This document shows positions 50,231 through 58,943 of a DNA stretch of 64,000 nucleotides, piece by piece. Numbering within the stretch: the stretch's first letter is position 1; every line of letters starts with the position of its first letter. Source of the DNA: Pseudomonas viridiflava (GTDB lineage: Bacteria > Pseudomonadota > Gammaproteobacteria > Pseudomonadales > Pseudomonadaceae). A program made the position numbers and the translations under genes. The notes below the pieces were generated by a model that was not told the origin of the DNA, searched no databases, and saw nothing but the letters and a program-made list of their open reading frames with translations. The DNA is taken from positions 1 through 64,000 of the forward strand of contig NZ_UUON01000048.1 in assembly GCF_900590885.1 (NCBI RefSeq). The letters are read 5' to 3'.

Positions 50231-50875
50231 ATGATCGACCTGTATTACTGGACTACCCCCAACGGTCACAAAGTATCGCTGTTCCTGGAAGAAGCCGGCC
50301 TGCCCTACGCGGTGCACCCGATCAACATCGGCCAGGGCGACCAGTTCAAGCCGGAGTTCCTGAAGATCGCTCCCAATAACCGCATTCCGGCCATCGTCGA
50401 CCAGAACCCGACCGACGGCGGCGCGCCAATTTCGCTGTTTGAATCCGGCGCCATCCTGCTTTACCTCGCGGAAAAAACCGGCCAGTTCATTCCAAAAGAC
50501 CTGCGCGGTCGCCAGGAAGCGTTGCAATGGCTGTTCTGGCAAATGGGCGGGCTGGGGCCGATGGCCGGGCAGAATCACCACTTCAGCCAGTTCGCCCCGG
50601 AGAAGATTCCCTACGCGATCAAGCGCTACGTAGATGAAACCGCGCGCCTCTATGGGGTGCTGGACCGCCGCCTGGCAGACCGCGCGTTCGTCGCGGGCGA
50701 GGACTACAGCATTGCCGACATGGCCATCTACCCGTGGATTGTTTCCCACAAGTGGCAGAGCCAGCGTCTGGAGGACTTCCCGCACGTGCACCGCTGGTTC
50801 AACAGCATCAAGGAGCGCCCTGCGACAGTTCGGGCGTATGAACTGGTGCAGAAAGTGAATCCGCCAAAGTCCTGA
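50231..50875 (+). CDS. yfcG: Glutathione S-transferase, YfcG-like (Nu class)
   Basis: A 214-residue GST. The N-terminal thioredoxin fold has YYWTTPNGHKVSLFLEEAGLPY with the Thr-Pro-Asn active-site pattern of YfcG, the cis-Pro region NNRIPAIVDQ and the glutathione contact LFESGAILLYLAEKTG; the C-terminal helical domain follows (YSIADMAIYPWI). YfcG acts as a GSH-dependent disulfide reductase. Start at 50231 after GGAGAG; the TTG at 50219 is also in frame. Confidence 0.9.
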   Translation: MIDLYYWTTPNGHKVSLFLEEAGLPYAVHPINIGQGDQFKPEFLKIAPNNRIPAIVDQNPTDGGAPISLFESGAILLYLAEKTGQFIPKDLRGRQEALQWLFWQMGGLGPMAGQNHHFSQFAPEKIPYAIKRYVDETARLYGVLDRRLADRAFVAGEDYSIADMAIYPWIVSHKWQSQRLEDFPHVHRWFNSIKERPATVRAYELVQKVNPPKS

Positions 50876-50895
50876 TCTGAGGTTGTATGAGGTCA

Positions 50896-50944
50896 AAATG
50901 TGGGAGGGGCGGTGCGACGATTCGACTTGCCCCCTCCCACATTT
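50896..50944. repeat. REP unit, insertion variant in left arm only
   Basis: The left arm is AAATGTGGGAGGGG plus the extra CGGTGCGACGATTCGA; the right arm is the normal CTTGCCCCCTCCCACATTT. The extra bases thus sit in the hairpin loop. Confidence 0.88.
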
Positions 50945-51057
50945 GATATGTACAAGACTCAAGATCTAATGCTTTCCCCAAACTCCTGCTTGCGTGGTTT
51001 CGCCGCGCTCACTAACGTAGCGCCTTTACTGACGCTACCCCCCGCAGGAGCTTTGCC

Positions 51058-53499
51058 ATGGCCTCGCCAGCCCTCTCACATTTTCTTCCCCGGTTCGGCG
51101 TTGCCGCGGCAGTGGCCAGTGCATTAAGCCTGGCCGGTTGCCAGCTCCAGAGCACCCAGGACACCCTGCCGCCGGTTGCCGGCGTGCAGCCGATCAAAGG
51201 CCTGGCACAGAATGTGTCGGTACGCCGCAATGCCCAGGGTATGCCGCTGATCGAAAGCAACACCTTCCACGACGCGCTGTTCAGCCTCGGCTACGTGCAC
51301 GCCAGCGACCGCATCACGCAGATGGTCACCTTGCGCCTGCTGGCCCAGGGCCGTCTGGCGGAAATGTCCGGGCCCGAGGTGCTGGATGTCGACCGTTTCA
51401 TGCGGGCGGTCAACCTGAAAAAAAGCGCCGGCGAGCTGTACAACGCCTCGTCGCCACGCCTCAAGCGCTTCTTTGAAGTGTATGCGCGTGGCGTCAACGC
51501 CTACCTGTTCCGCTACCGCGACAAGCTGCCGCCGGACCTGGCGCAGACCGGCTACAAGCCCGAGTACTGGAAGCCGGAAGATTCGGCGCTGTTGTTCTGC
51601 CTGCTGAATTTCAGCGAGTCGGCCAACCTGCAGGAAGAGATTTCGTCACTGGTGCTGGCGCAAAAGGTCGGTATCGACAAACTCGCCTGGCTCACGCCGA
51701 GCGCGCCGGATGAGCCAATCCCCTTGGCCGAAGCCGAGAAACTCAAGGGCGTGAACCTCGGCCAGATCACCGGCCTGGCCGGGCTCGACGCGGTCGGCCA
51801 GCAACTGAGCAGCCTCAATGCGCTGGCCGTGACCACCTCAAGCAATTGGGCCATCGGCCCGCAGCGCAGCCGCAGCGGCAAGAGCCTGCTGGCAGGCGAC
51901 CTCGCCGCCCAGCCGCAAGCCCCGTCGCCGTGGAGCTACGTGCAGATTCGCGCGCCCAAATACCAGGCCGCCGGCGCCTCGATTGCCGGCCTGCCGACCC
52001 TGTTGTCCGGCTTCAACGGCAAAGTCGCGTGGAGCATGAGCACGGTCAAGGGCGACACCCAGGACCTGTTCCTGGAGAAGGTCAAACGCCAAGGCAACGC
52101 GCTGTACTACGAGAACAACGGTAAATGGCTACCGGCCGGGGTGCGTAACGAAACCTTCTTCGTCAAAGGCCAACGTTCGATTCGCGAAGTGGTGTACGAA
52201 ACCCGTCACGGCGCCCTGCTCAACAGCAGCCAGGCGCTCACCACGGGGTTGGGCCTGGCCCTGCAAACCGCCGATTTCAAGGACGACAAGAGCCTGGACG
52301 CGTTCTTCGACCTGTCCCGCGCGCAAAACGCCGGCAAGGCCTCGGACGCGACCCGCAATATCCGCGCGATTGCCCTGAACATGATCTTCGCCGACGCCAG
52401 CAGCATCGGCTGGCAGGTCACCGGCCGCTTCCCCAACCGCCGCGAAGGCGAAGGCCTGCTGCCCTCGCCAGGCTGGGACACGCGCTTTGACTGGGACGGC
52501 TACGCCGACGCGATGCTGCACCCCTACGACCAGGACCCGGCCCAGGGCTGGATCGGCACCGCCAACCAGCGCACCGCGCCACGCGGCTACGGCATGCAGT
52601 TGTCCAACTCCTGGGATGCGCCGGAGCGCAGCGAGCGCCTGGCGCAACTGGCGAATGCCGGCAAGCATGACAGCCGCAGCCTGATCGCCATGCAGTACGA
52701 CCAGACCACCACCTTCGCCGCCAAGCTCAAGACCATGTTCCAGGCGCCGGGCATGGCCCAGCCGCTGAAACAGGCGATTGACGCGTTGCCGGCCGCCGAC
52801 CAGGCCAAGGCCCGCGAAGCCCTAAGCCGCTTGATGGCCTTCGACGGTCGCCTTTCGGCCACCTCTGCCGATGCCGCAATCTACGAGCTGTTCCTGCAGG
52901 CAAGCACCCAGCAGATCTTCCTCGACGAACTGGGCCCGGAAACCAGCGCCAGCTGGAAGGCCTTTGTCAGCAACGCCAGCCTGTCCTACGCCGCCCAGGC
53001 CGACCACTTGCTGGGCCGCGAAGACAGCCCGTTCTGGGACGACGTGCGCACGCCGCAAAAAGAAGACAAACCGGCGATCCTCGCGCGCAGTCTGGCCGCT
53101 GCCATCAGCGCCGGCGACAGCCAACTCGGCGCCGATCACAAGGCCTGGCAGTGGGGCAAGCTGCACAGCACCACTTGGAAAAACACCAATGGCCAAGTGA
53201 TTCGCGGCCCACTGGCGTCCGGCGGTGACCACAACACCTTGAACCCGGCGCCGTACAGCTGGGGCCAGGACTTCAACACCACGCAAGTGCCGGCGCTGCG
53301 CCTGATCGTCGACTTCGGCCAGGTGGAACCGATGATGGGCCAGGGTGGCACCGGCCAGTCCGGCAACCCGGCCAGCCCGAACTATGCCAATGGCATCGAC
53401 CCGTCGCTCAAGGCGCAATACCTGAGCTTCCCGATGCAGCCGCAGAACTTCGAGAAGGTGTATGGCAAGACGAGGTTGACCCTGACCCCCGGTAAATAA
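51058..53499 (+). CDS. quiP: Penicillin acylase-family AHL acylase (QuiP-like)
   Basis: An 813-residue Ntn-hydrolase precursor. The N terminus ends in a lipobox-like LSLAGC (Cys28), the alpha-part precedes the self-cleavage site at TTS-SNWAIGPQRS (about residue 260), where a Ser becomes the N-terminal nucleophile of the beta-chain, and the beta-part has AGDLAAQPQAPSPWSYVQI and GFNGKVAWSMSTVKGD. The C-terminal GGDHNTLNPAPYSWGQDF and MMGQGGTGQSGNP are typical of the family. QuiP (PA1032 from memory) deacylates long-chain homoserine lactones, with similar gene neighbours. Whether it cleaves AHL here is unproven. Confidence 0.83.
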   Translation: MASPALSHFLPRFGVAAAVASALSLAGCQLQSTQDTLPPVAGVQPIKGLAQNVSVRRNAQGMPLIESNTFHDALFSLGYVHASDRITQMVTLRLLAQGRLAEMSGPEVLDVDRFMRAVNLKKSAGELYNASSPRLKRFFEVYARGVNAYLFRYRDKLPPDLAQTGYKPEYWKPEDSALLFCLLNFSESANLQEEISSLVLAQKVGIDKLAWLTPSAPDEPIPLAEAEKLKGVNLGQITGLAGLDAVGQQLSSLNALAVTTSSNWAIGPQRSRSGKSLLAGDLAAQPQAPSPWSYVQIRAPKYQAAGASIAGLPTLLSGFNGKVAWSMSTVKGDTQDLFLEKVKRQGNALYYENNGKWLPAGVRNETFFVKGQRSIREVVYETRHGALLNSSQALTTGLGLALQTADFKDDKSLDAFFDLSRAQNAGKASDATRNIRAIALNMIFADASSIGWQVTGRFPNRREGEGLLPSPGWDTRFDWDGYADAMLHPYDQDPAQGWIGTANQRTAPRGYGMQLSNSWDAPERSERLAQLANAGKHDSRSLIAMQYDQTTTFAAKLKTMFQAPGMAQPLKQAIDALPAADQAKAREALSRLMAFDGRLSATSADAAIYELFLQASTQQIFLDELGPETSASWKAFVSNASLSYAAQADHLLGREDSPFWDDVRTPQKEDKPAILARSLAAAISAGDSQLGADHKAWQWGKLHSTTWKNTNGQVIRGPLASGGDHNTLNPAPYSWGQDFNTTQVPALRLIVDFGQVEPMMGQGGTGQSGNPASPNYANGIDPSLKAQYLSFPMQPQNFEKVYGKTRLTLTPGK

Positions 53500-53516
53500 C
53501 TGAAGAAACCGGAAAC

Positions 53517-53626
53517 AAATGTGGGAGGGGCGGTGCGACGATTCGACTTGCCCCCGATAGCAGTGGTTCAGTCAACACATCAGTGACTGACACACCGCCA
53601 TCGGGGGCAAGCCCCCTCCCACATTT
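53517..53626. repeat. REP doublet, insertion variant in the left unit
   Basis: Left unit (53517-53558) carries CGGTGCGACGATTCGA; right unit (53600-53626) is canonical. The spacer contains CAGTGACTGACACAC. It lies between the acylase and the repair exonuclease genes. Confidence 0.88.
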
Positions 53627-53703
53627 GATCGCATGCAATCAGATAGAACTTCCAGCCCCGCCCCCGCCTCCTACCTGATAAGCCCATTGCCCCCGGCACG
53701 CCC

Positions 53704-54708
53704 ATGGACCTCGTCATCGCCCGGCCCGAAGGCCTCTACTGCCCCGCCGGGGATTTCTACATCGACCCCTGGCGCCCGGTGGAACGTTCGGTCATCACCC
53801 ATGCCCACGGCGATCACGCCCGCACCGGCAACCAGCATTACCTGGCCGCCGCCCCCGGCGAAGGCATCCTGCGCTCGCGCCTGGGCCAGGACATCAACCT
53901 GCAAACCCTGGCCTATGGCGAAAAGCTCGTCCACCACGGCGTGACCCTGAGTTTCCACCCCGCCGGGCATGTGCTCGGTTCGGCTCAGGTGCGCTTGGAA
54001 TATCAAGGCGAAGTCTGGGTCGCCTCCGGGGACTACAAGGTCGAGCCGGACGGCACCTGCGCGCCCTTCGAACCGGTGCGTTGCCACACCTTCATTACCG
54101 AATCCACCTTCGGCCTGCCGATCTATCGCTGGCAGCCCCAGGCGCAAATCTTCGCCGGGATCAACGACTGGTGGCAGGCAAATATCGCCGCCGGCAAAGC
54201 CAGCGTGTTGTTCTGTTATTCGTTCGGCAAGGCCCAACGCATCCTGCATGGCATTGACGCCAGCATCGGCCCGATCCTCAGCCACGGCGCGGTCGAGCCG
54301 CTGAACCGCGTGTACCGCGAGGCCGGCATCTACATCCCCGAGACCCTCTACGCCGGCGACTTCAACAAGACCGACCCGCTGCTGCGCCAGGCCCTGATCA
54401 TCGCCCCGCCGTCCGCCGGCGGCAGCAGCTGGATCAAACGTTTCGGCGACTACAGCGATGCCTTCGCCAGCGGCTGGATGCGCCTGCGCGGCACCCGCCG
54501 GCGGCGCGGGGTGGACCGGGGGTTTGTGCTGTCGGACCACGCTGACTGGCCCGGGCTGCTGTGGGCCATCGAACAGACCGGCGCTGAGCGGGTGATGGTC
54601 ACCCACGGGTCTGTCGGCGTATTGGTGCGCCACTTGCGGGAAAAAGGCCTGGATGCCCAAGGCTTCACCACCGAATACGGCGATGACGAAGAAGAGGCCA
54701 CGGCATGA
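53704..54708 (+). CDS. Ligase-associated DNA exonuclease (metallo-beta-lactamase fold)
   Basis: A 334-residue nuclease of the beta-CASP/CPSF73 type. Metal ligands are seen in VITHAHGDHARTGN (HxHxDH) and FHPAGHVLGSAQV, with a later Asp in VASGDYKVEPD and His in VLSDHADWPGLL. This is the exonuclease of the four-gene Exo-Lig-Lhr-MPE repair system studied in P. putida. It overlaps the ligase gene by four bases. A mRNA 3'-processing role is unlikely in this context. Confidence 0.92.
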   Translation: MDLVIARPEGLYCPAGDFYIDPWRPVERSVITHAHGDHARTGNQHYLAAAPGEGILRSRLGQDINLQTLAYGEKLVHHGVTLSFHPAGHVLGSAQVRLEYQGEVWVASGDYKVEPDGTCAPFEPVRCHTFITESTFGLPIYRWQPQAQIFAGINDWWQANIAAGKASVLFCYSFGKAQRILHGIDASIGPILSHGAVEPLNRVYREAGIYIPETLYAGDFNKTDPLLRQALIIAPPSAGGSSWIKRFGDYSDAFASGWMRLRGTRRRRGVDRGFVLSDHADWPGLLWAIEQTGAERVMVTHGSVGVLVRHLREKGLDAQGFTTEYGDDEEEATA

Positions 54709-56339
54709 AAGCCTTCGCCGAGCTGTACGCCAACCTCGACGCCACCACCTCCAGCAATGCCAAGCTGGCGGCCCTGCAAGCCTACTTCCAACAAGCCCCG
54801 GCCGACGATGCGGCGTGGGCGGTGTACTTTCTGTCCGGCGGCAGGCCTCGGCAACTGGTACCGACGCGTCTGCTACGGGACATGGCCACCGAGGCCTCGG
54901 GTATCGAGCCGTGGCTGTTCGAGGAAAGCTACCAGTCGGTGGGTGATCTGGCCGAAACCATTTCCCTGCTGTTACCCGAATCGTCCTACACCTCCGAAGA
55001 CGGCCTGGCGGTGTGGCTGGAGGACAAACTCTTGCCGCTGCGTGGCCTGCCGCCTCTGGAGCTGGCCCAACGCCTGCCTGCGTTATGGGCGCAACTCGAT
55101 CAACCGAGCCTGATGGTGTGCATCAAGCTGATCACCGGCAGCTTTCGCGTCGGCGTGTCCAAATTGCTGGTCACCCGCGCATTGGCCGCGATGGCAGATC
55201 TGGACAGCAAACGCGTGGCGCAACGGCTGGTGGGCTACACCGACCTGTCCAACCGGCCGACAGCCGAAGGCTACCGCAAGCTGATCGCCGCCGAATCGTC
55301 CGACGAGCATGCGCAACGCGGCGGGCAGCCCTATCCGTTTTTTCTCGCCCATGGCTTGTCGCAACCGGTCGAGCAGTTCGACGCGCTGCTCGGCTCCCCC
55401 GCCGACTGGCAGGTGGAATGGAAGTGGGATGGCATTCGCGCGCAGCTGGTCAAGCGTGATGGCCGGCTGTGGATCTGGTCGCGTGGCGAGGAACTGGTGA
55501 CTGAGCGCTTCCCTGAACTCCACAGCCTGGCCAGCGGCCTGCCCGACGGCACGGTGATCGACGGCGAAATCGTGGTGTGGAAAGACGCGGTGCAGCCTTT
55601 CGCCCTGCTGCAACAGCGCATTGGTCGCAAAACCCTCGGCAAGAAAATCCTCGAGGATGCGCCCGTCGCCGTGCTGGCCTACGACCTGCTGGAATACCAG
55701 GGCGACGACTGGCGCAACCACCCGCAAGCCGAACGCCGCGCCCGGCTCGAACACGTGATCGCCCAGTGCAATCAACCCGTGCTGCTGCCCTCGCCGGTGC
55801 TGACCGGCGCCACCTGGCAGGAGCTGGCGCAGCAACGCGAAGCCTCTCGCAGCCTCGGCGTGGAAGGCATGATGCTGAAAAATCGCCAAGGCCTTTACGG
55901 CGTCGGCCGCACCAAAGACATGGGCCTGTGGTGGAAGTGGAAAGTCGACCCGTTCAGCGTCGACGCGGTGTTGATCTACGCCCAGCGTGGCCATGGTCGC
56001 CGCGCGAGCCTGTACAGCGACTACACCTTCGCCGTGTGGGACGGCCCGCCCGGCACGCAACGCACTCTGGTGCCATTCGCCAAGGCCTATTCAGGCCTGA
56101 CCGACGCGGAGATGCGCAAGGTCGACGCCATCGTGCGCAAGACCACCGTGGAAAAATTCGGCCCAGTCAGCAGTGTGACGCCGAGCCTGGTGTTTGAGCT
56201 GGGGTTTGAAGGCATTGCCCTGTCCAAGCGCCACAAAAGCGGGATCGCGGTGCGGTTTCCGAGGATGTTGCGCTGGCGGCAGGATAAGGCAGTGGATGAA
56301 GCCGACAACCTGGCCACCCTGCAAGACCTCCTGACCTGA
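54705..56339 (+). CDS. ATP-dependent DNA ligase
   Basis: A 544-residue ligase: N-terminal DNA-binding domain (LYANLDATTSSNAKLAALQAY), nucleotidyl-transferase core with the adenylation lysine K240 in WKWDGIRAQLV (KxDG), motif III VIDGEIVVWKD, motif IV EGMMLKNR, motif V WWKWKVDP, and an OB domain at the C terminus. It seals nicks with ATP, unlike the NAD-dependent LigA. Coupled with the exonuclease; the helicase and MPE nuclease, usually contiguous, lie 4.6 kb downstream. Confidence 0.94.
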   Translation: MKAFAELYANLDATTSSNAKLAALQAYFQQAPADDAAWAVYFLSGGRPRQLVPTRLLRDMATEASGIEPWLFEESYQSVGDLAETISLLLPESSYTSEDGLAVWLEDKLLPLRGLPPLELAQRLPALWAQLDQPSLMVCIKLITGSFRVGVSKLLVTRALAAMADLDSKRVAQRLVGYTDLSNRPTAEGYRKLIAAESSDEHAQRGGQPYPFFLAHGLSQPVEQFDALLGSPADWQVEWKWDGIRAQLVKRDGRLWIWSRGEELVTERFPELHSLASGLPDGTVIDGEIVVWKDAVQPFALLQQRIGRKTLGKKILEDAPVAVLAYDLLEYQGDDWRNHPQAERRARLEHVIAQCNQPVLLPSPVLTGATWQELAQQREASRSLGVEGMMLKNRQGLYGVGRTKDMGLWWKWKVDPFSVDAVLIYAQRGHGRRASLYSDYTFAVWDGPPGTQRTLVPFAKAYSGLTDAEMRKVDAIVRKTTVEKFGPVSSVTPSLVFELGFEGIALSKRHKSGIAVRFPRMLRWRQDKAVDEADNLATLQDLLT

Positions 56340-56349
56340 CACAGATCCA

Positions 56350-56456
56350 CTGTGGGAGGGGCGGTGCGACGATTCGACTTGCCCCCGATGGCGGTGGGTC
56401 AGCAGACACATGTTTCACTGACACACTGTCATCGGGGGCAGCCCCCTCCCACATTT
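56350..56456. repeat. REP doublet, insertion variant in the left unit
   Basis: Left unit carries CGGTGCGACGATTCGA; right unit is canonical but lost AAG in the loop (GGGGGCAGCCCCCTCCC). The spacer is related to those of the doublets at 42 and 53 kb (TCACTGACACACTGTC). Confidence 0.88.
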
Positions 56457-56566
56457 GAATCTCGGATGATCTGAAATGGTGCGCTGTTTTTTCAGCGCCC
56501 AATTTCGGGCATCTCCTACACTCAGATTTCCCTCGTCTCACCTTTTAAAACGCTCATTCGGAACTA

Positions 56567-56582
56567 TGGTGCAGAAATTGCT
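56567..56582 (+). promoter_or_regulatory. Sigma-54 promoter of the basic amino acid transporter locus
   Basis: TGGTGC-AGAAA-TTGCT fits TGGCAC-N5-TTGCW: the invariant GG (56568-56569) and GC (56580-56581) are ten bases apart. It would start transcription near 56593, 70 bases before the binding-protein ATG. Enhancer site not identified. Confidence 0.72.
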
Positions 56583-56662
56583 ACTTGTGATCCGTCTGAC
56601 ACCGTTCAGTAACAGTCCTAAATGCGCCACAAGCGCTTATCTTGCTTTCCAGGGATTAAATA

Positions 56663-57442
56663 ATGAAAAAAGCATTGCTGACCCTTTCTGCACTGGCTCT
56701 GTGCATGGCCGCTGGTGTAGCCACGGCCAAGGAATACAAGGAATTGCGTTTTGGTGTCGATCCGTCCTACGCGCCGTTTGAATCCAAAGCGGCCGACGGC
56801 AGCCTTGTAGGCTTCGATATCGACCTGGGCAATGCGATCTGCGCCGAGCTGAAAGTGAAGTGCAAGTGGGTCGAAAGCGACTTTGACGGCATGATTCCGG
56901 GCCTCAAGGCCAACAAGTTCGACGGCGTGATTTCGTCGATGACCGTTACCGACGCGCGCATGAAGGCCATCGACTTCTCCAACGAGCTGTTCTCCGGCCC
57001 AACCTCGCTGGTGTTCAAAAAAGGCGCCGGGTTCTCCACGCCTGAGTCCCTCAAGGGCAAATCCGTGGGCTACGAGCAAGGCACCATCCAGGAAGCCTAC
57101 GCCAAGGCCGTGCTGGACAAGGCCGGTGTAACCACCAAGGCCTACGCCAACCAGGACCAGGTTTACGCCGACCTGACCTCGGGCCGCCTCGACGCGTCCG
57201 TGCAAGACATGCTGCAAGCCGAACTGGGCTTCCTGAAGTCGCCAGCCGGTGCCGGTTACGAAGTCAGCGCCGCCATCGACGACCCTTTGCTGCCGTCGAA
57301 AACGGCGGTCGGTATCAAAAAAGGTAACACTGAACTGAAGGCCCTTTTGGATAAAGGTATCAAAGCGTTACACGATGATGGCACCTACGCCACCATCCAG
57401 AAGAAACACTTTGGCGATCTGAACCTGTACAGCGGCAAGTAA
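56663..57442 (+). CDS. Basic amino acid ABC transporter periplasmic binding protein
   Basis: A 259-residue binding protein of the HisJ/ArgT/AotJ family: signal MKKALLTLSALALCMAAGVATA, then LRFGVDPSYAPFESKAADGSL, GFDIDLGNAICAELKVKC (paired Cys), FDGVISSMTVTDARMKAIDFS and VGYEQGTIQEAYAKAV. Ligand probably Arg, Lys, ornithine, His or a derivative. A hairpin terminator directly after it separates it from the permease genes. Confidence 0.92.
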   Translation: MKKALLTLSALALCMAAGVATAKEYKELRFGVDPSYAPFESKAADGSLVGFDIDLGNAICAELKVKCKWVESDFDGMIPGLKANKFDGVISSMTVTDARMKAIDFSNELFSGPTSLVFKKGAGFSTPESLKGKSVGYEQGTIQEAYAKAVLDKAGVTTKAYANQDQVYADLTSGRLDASVQDMLQAELGFLKSPAGAGYEVSAAIDDPLLPSKTAVGIKKGNTELKALLDKGIKALHDDGTYATIQKKHFGDLNLYSGK

Positions 57443-57448
57443 TGCCCG

Positions 57449-57476
57449 AAGCGCCCTTCTCTTGAAGGGCGCTTTT
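57449..57476 (+). terminator. Attenuating terminator after the binding-protein gene
   Basis: AAGCGCCCTTC (57449-57459) and GAAGGGCGCTT (57464-57474), loop TCTT, then a short TT. As in braC-braD, this should keep membrane subunits below the binding protein level. Confidence 0.75.
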
Positions 57477-57498
57477 CCATCGCCATAGGTCTCGATTT

Positions 57499-58227
57499 AT
57501 GTTCGAAGAATTGTTGCAAACCCTCGGGTTGAGCGCGCTCAGCTTGAAGGGTTTCGGCCCGCTGTTGCTGCAAGGCACCTGGATGACCATCAAGTTGTCG
57601 GTGCTGTCCCTGGCCGTCAGCGTGTTGCTGGGCCTGCTCGGCGCCAGCGCCAAACTCTCCAGCCTGCCCTTCCTGCGTATCCCTGCCCAGCTCTACACCA
57701 CGTTGATTCGTGGGGTACCCGACCTGGTGCTGATGCTGCTGATTTTCTACAGCCTGCAAACCTGGCTCACCGGCCTTACCGACTTTATGGAATGGGAATA
57801 CATCGAGATCGACCCATTCAGCGCCGGGGTGATCACCCTGGGCTTTATCTACGGTGCGTATTTCACCGAGACGTTTCGCGGCGCGATCCTCGCCGTGCCT
57901 CGTGGCCAGCTGGAAGCCGCCACCGCCTATGGGCTCAAGCGCGGCCAGCGGTTTCGCTACGTGACCTTCCCGCAGATGATGCGCTTTGCCCTGCCGGGCA
58001 TCGGCAACAACTGGATGGTGATGCTCAAGGCCACCGCGCTGGTGTCGATCATCGGCCTGGCGGATCTGGTCAAGGCCGCCCAGGACGCTGGCAAGAGCAC
58101 CTACCAACTGTTCTATTTCCTGGTGCTCGCCGCGCTGATCTACCTGTTGATCACCAGCGCGTCCAACTTTGTCCTGCGCCGTCTTGAACGTCGCTACTCC
58201 GCAGGCTCCCGGGAGGCAGTGCGATGA
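57499..58227 (+). CDS. Amino acid ABC transporter permease (HisQ/AotQ-like)
   Basis: A 242-residue inner-membrane permease of the polar amino acid class, about five helices. GPLLLQGTWMTIKLSVLSLAV starts the first helix region, IRGVPDLVLMLLIFY is the conserved loop, and the EAA motif is QLEAATAYGLKRGQRFRYVTFPQM. Stop overlaps the second permease start (ATGA). Confidence 0.93.
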   Translation: MFEELLQTLGLSALSLKGFGPLLLQGTWMTIKLSVLSLAVSVLLGLLGASAKLSSLPFLRIPAQLYTTLIRGVPDLVLMLLIFYSLQTWLTGLTDFMEWEYIEIDPFSAGVITLGFIYGAYFTETFRGAILAVPRGQLEAATAYGLKRGQRFRYVTFPQMMRFALPGIGNNWMVMLKATALVSIIGLADLVKAAQDAGKSTYQLFYFLVLAALIYLLITSASNFVLRRLERRYSAGSREAVR

Positions 58228-58934
58228 TCGAACTCTTGCAGGAATACTGGCGCCCCTTCCTTTATAGCGACGGCCAGCACATCACCGGCCTGGCCATGAC
58301 CATGTGGCTGCTCAGCGCCTCGTTGGTCATCGGCTTCCTGGTGTCGATCCCGCTGTCCATCGCGCGGGTATCGCGTAACCGCCTGGTGCGTTGGCCGGTA
58401 CAGTTCTACACCTATCTGTTTCGCGGCACGCCGCTCTATATCCAGCTGCTGATCTGCTACACCGGCATCTACAGCATCGCCGCCGTGCGCGAGCAACCGC
58501 TGCTGGACGCGTTCTTTCGCGACGCGATGAATTGCACCATCCTCGCCTTCGCCCTCAACACCTGCGCCTACACCACGGAGATTTTCGCCGGCTCGATCCG
58601 CAGCATGGCCCACGGCGAAGTCGAGGCGGCCAAGGCTTACGGCCTCAGCGGCTGGAAGCTCTACGCCTATGTGATCATGCCGTCGGCGTTGCGCCGCTCG
58701 CTGCCGTACTACAGCAACGAAGTGATCCTGATGCTGCACTCGACCACCGTGGCGTTTACCGCGACGATCCCGGACATCCTCAAAGTCGCGCGGGATGCCA
58801 ACTCGGCCACCTTCATGACCTTTCAATCATTCGGCATTGCCGCGCTGATCTACCTGACCGTGACCTTTGCCCTGGTCGGTCTGTTTCGGCTGGCAGAGCG
58901 CCGCTGGCTGGCCTTTCTCGGGCCGAGCCATTAA
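58224..58934 (+). CDS. Amino acid ABC transporter permease (HisM/AotM-like)
   Basis: A 236-residue partner permease with HITGLAMTMWLLSASLVIGF, the FRGTPLYIQLLICYTG segment and EAA loop EVEAAKAYGLSGWKLYAYVIMP. Together with the preceding gene it forms the heterodimeric channel. It is followed after nine bases by the hydrolase gene. Confidence 0.93.
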   Translation: MIELLQEYWRPFLYSDGQHITGLAMTMWLLSASLVIGFLVSIPLSIARVSRNRLVRWPVQFYTYLFRGTPLYIQLLICYTGIYSIAAVREQPLLDAFFRDAMNCTILAFALNTCAYTTEIFAGSIRSMAHGEVEAAKAYGLSGWKLYAYVIMPSALRRSLPYYSNEVILMLHSTTVAFTATIPDILKVARDANSATFMTFQSFGIAALIYLTVTFALVGLFRLAERRWLAFLGPSH

Positions 58935-58943
58935 GGAGCCTTC

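Noticed and set aside
6904..56456. Repeated palindromic units that might suggest a CRISPR array
   Set aside because: Units are scattered singly or in inverted pairs between genes, without regular spacers or cas genes; they are REPs.
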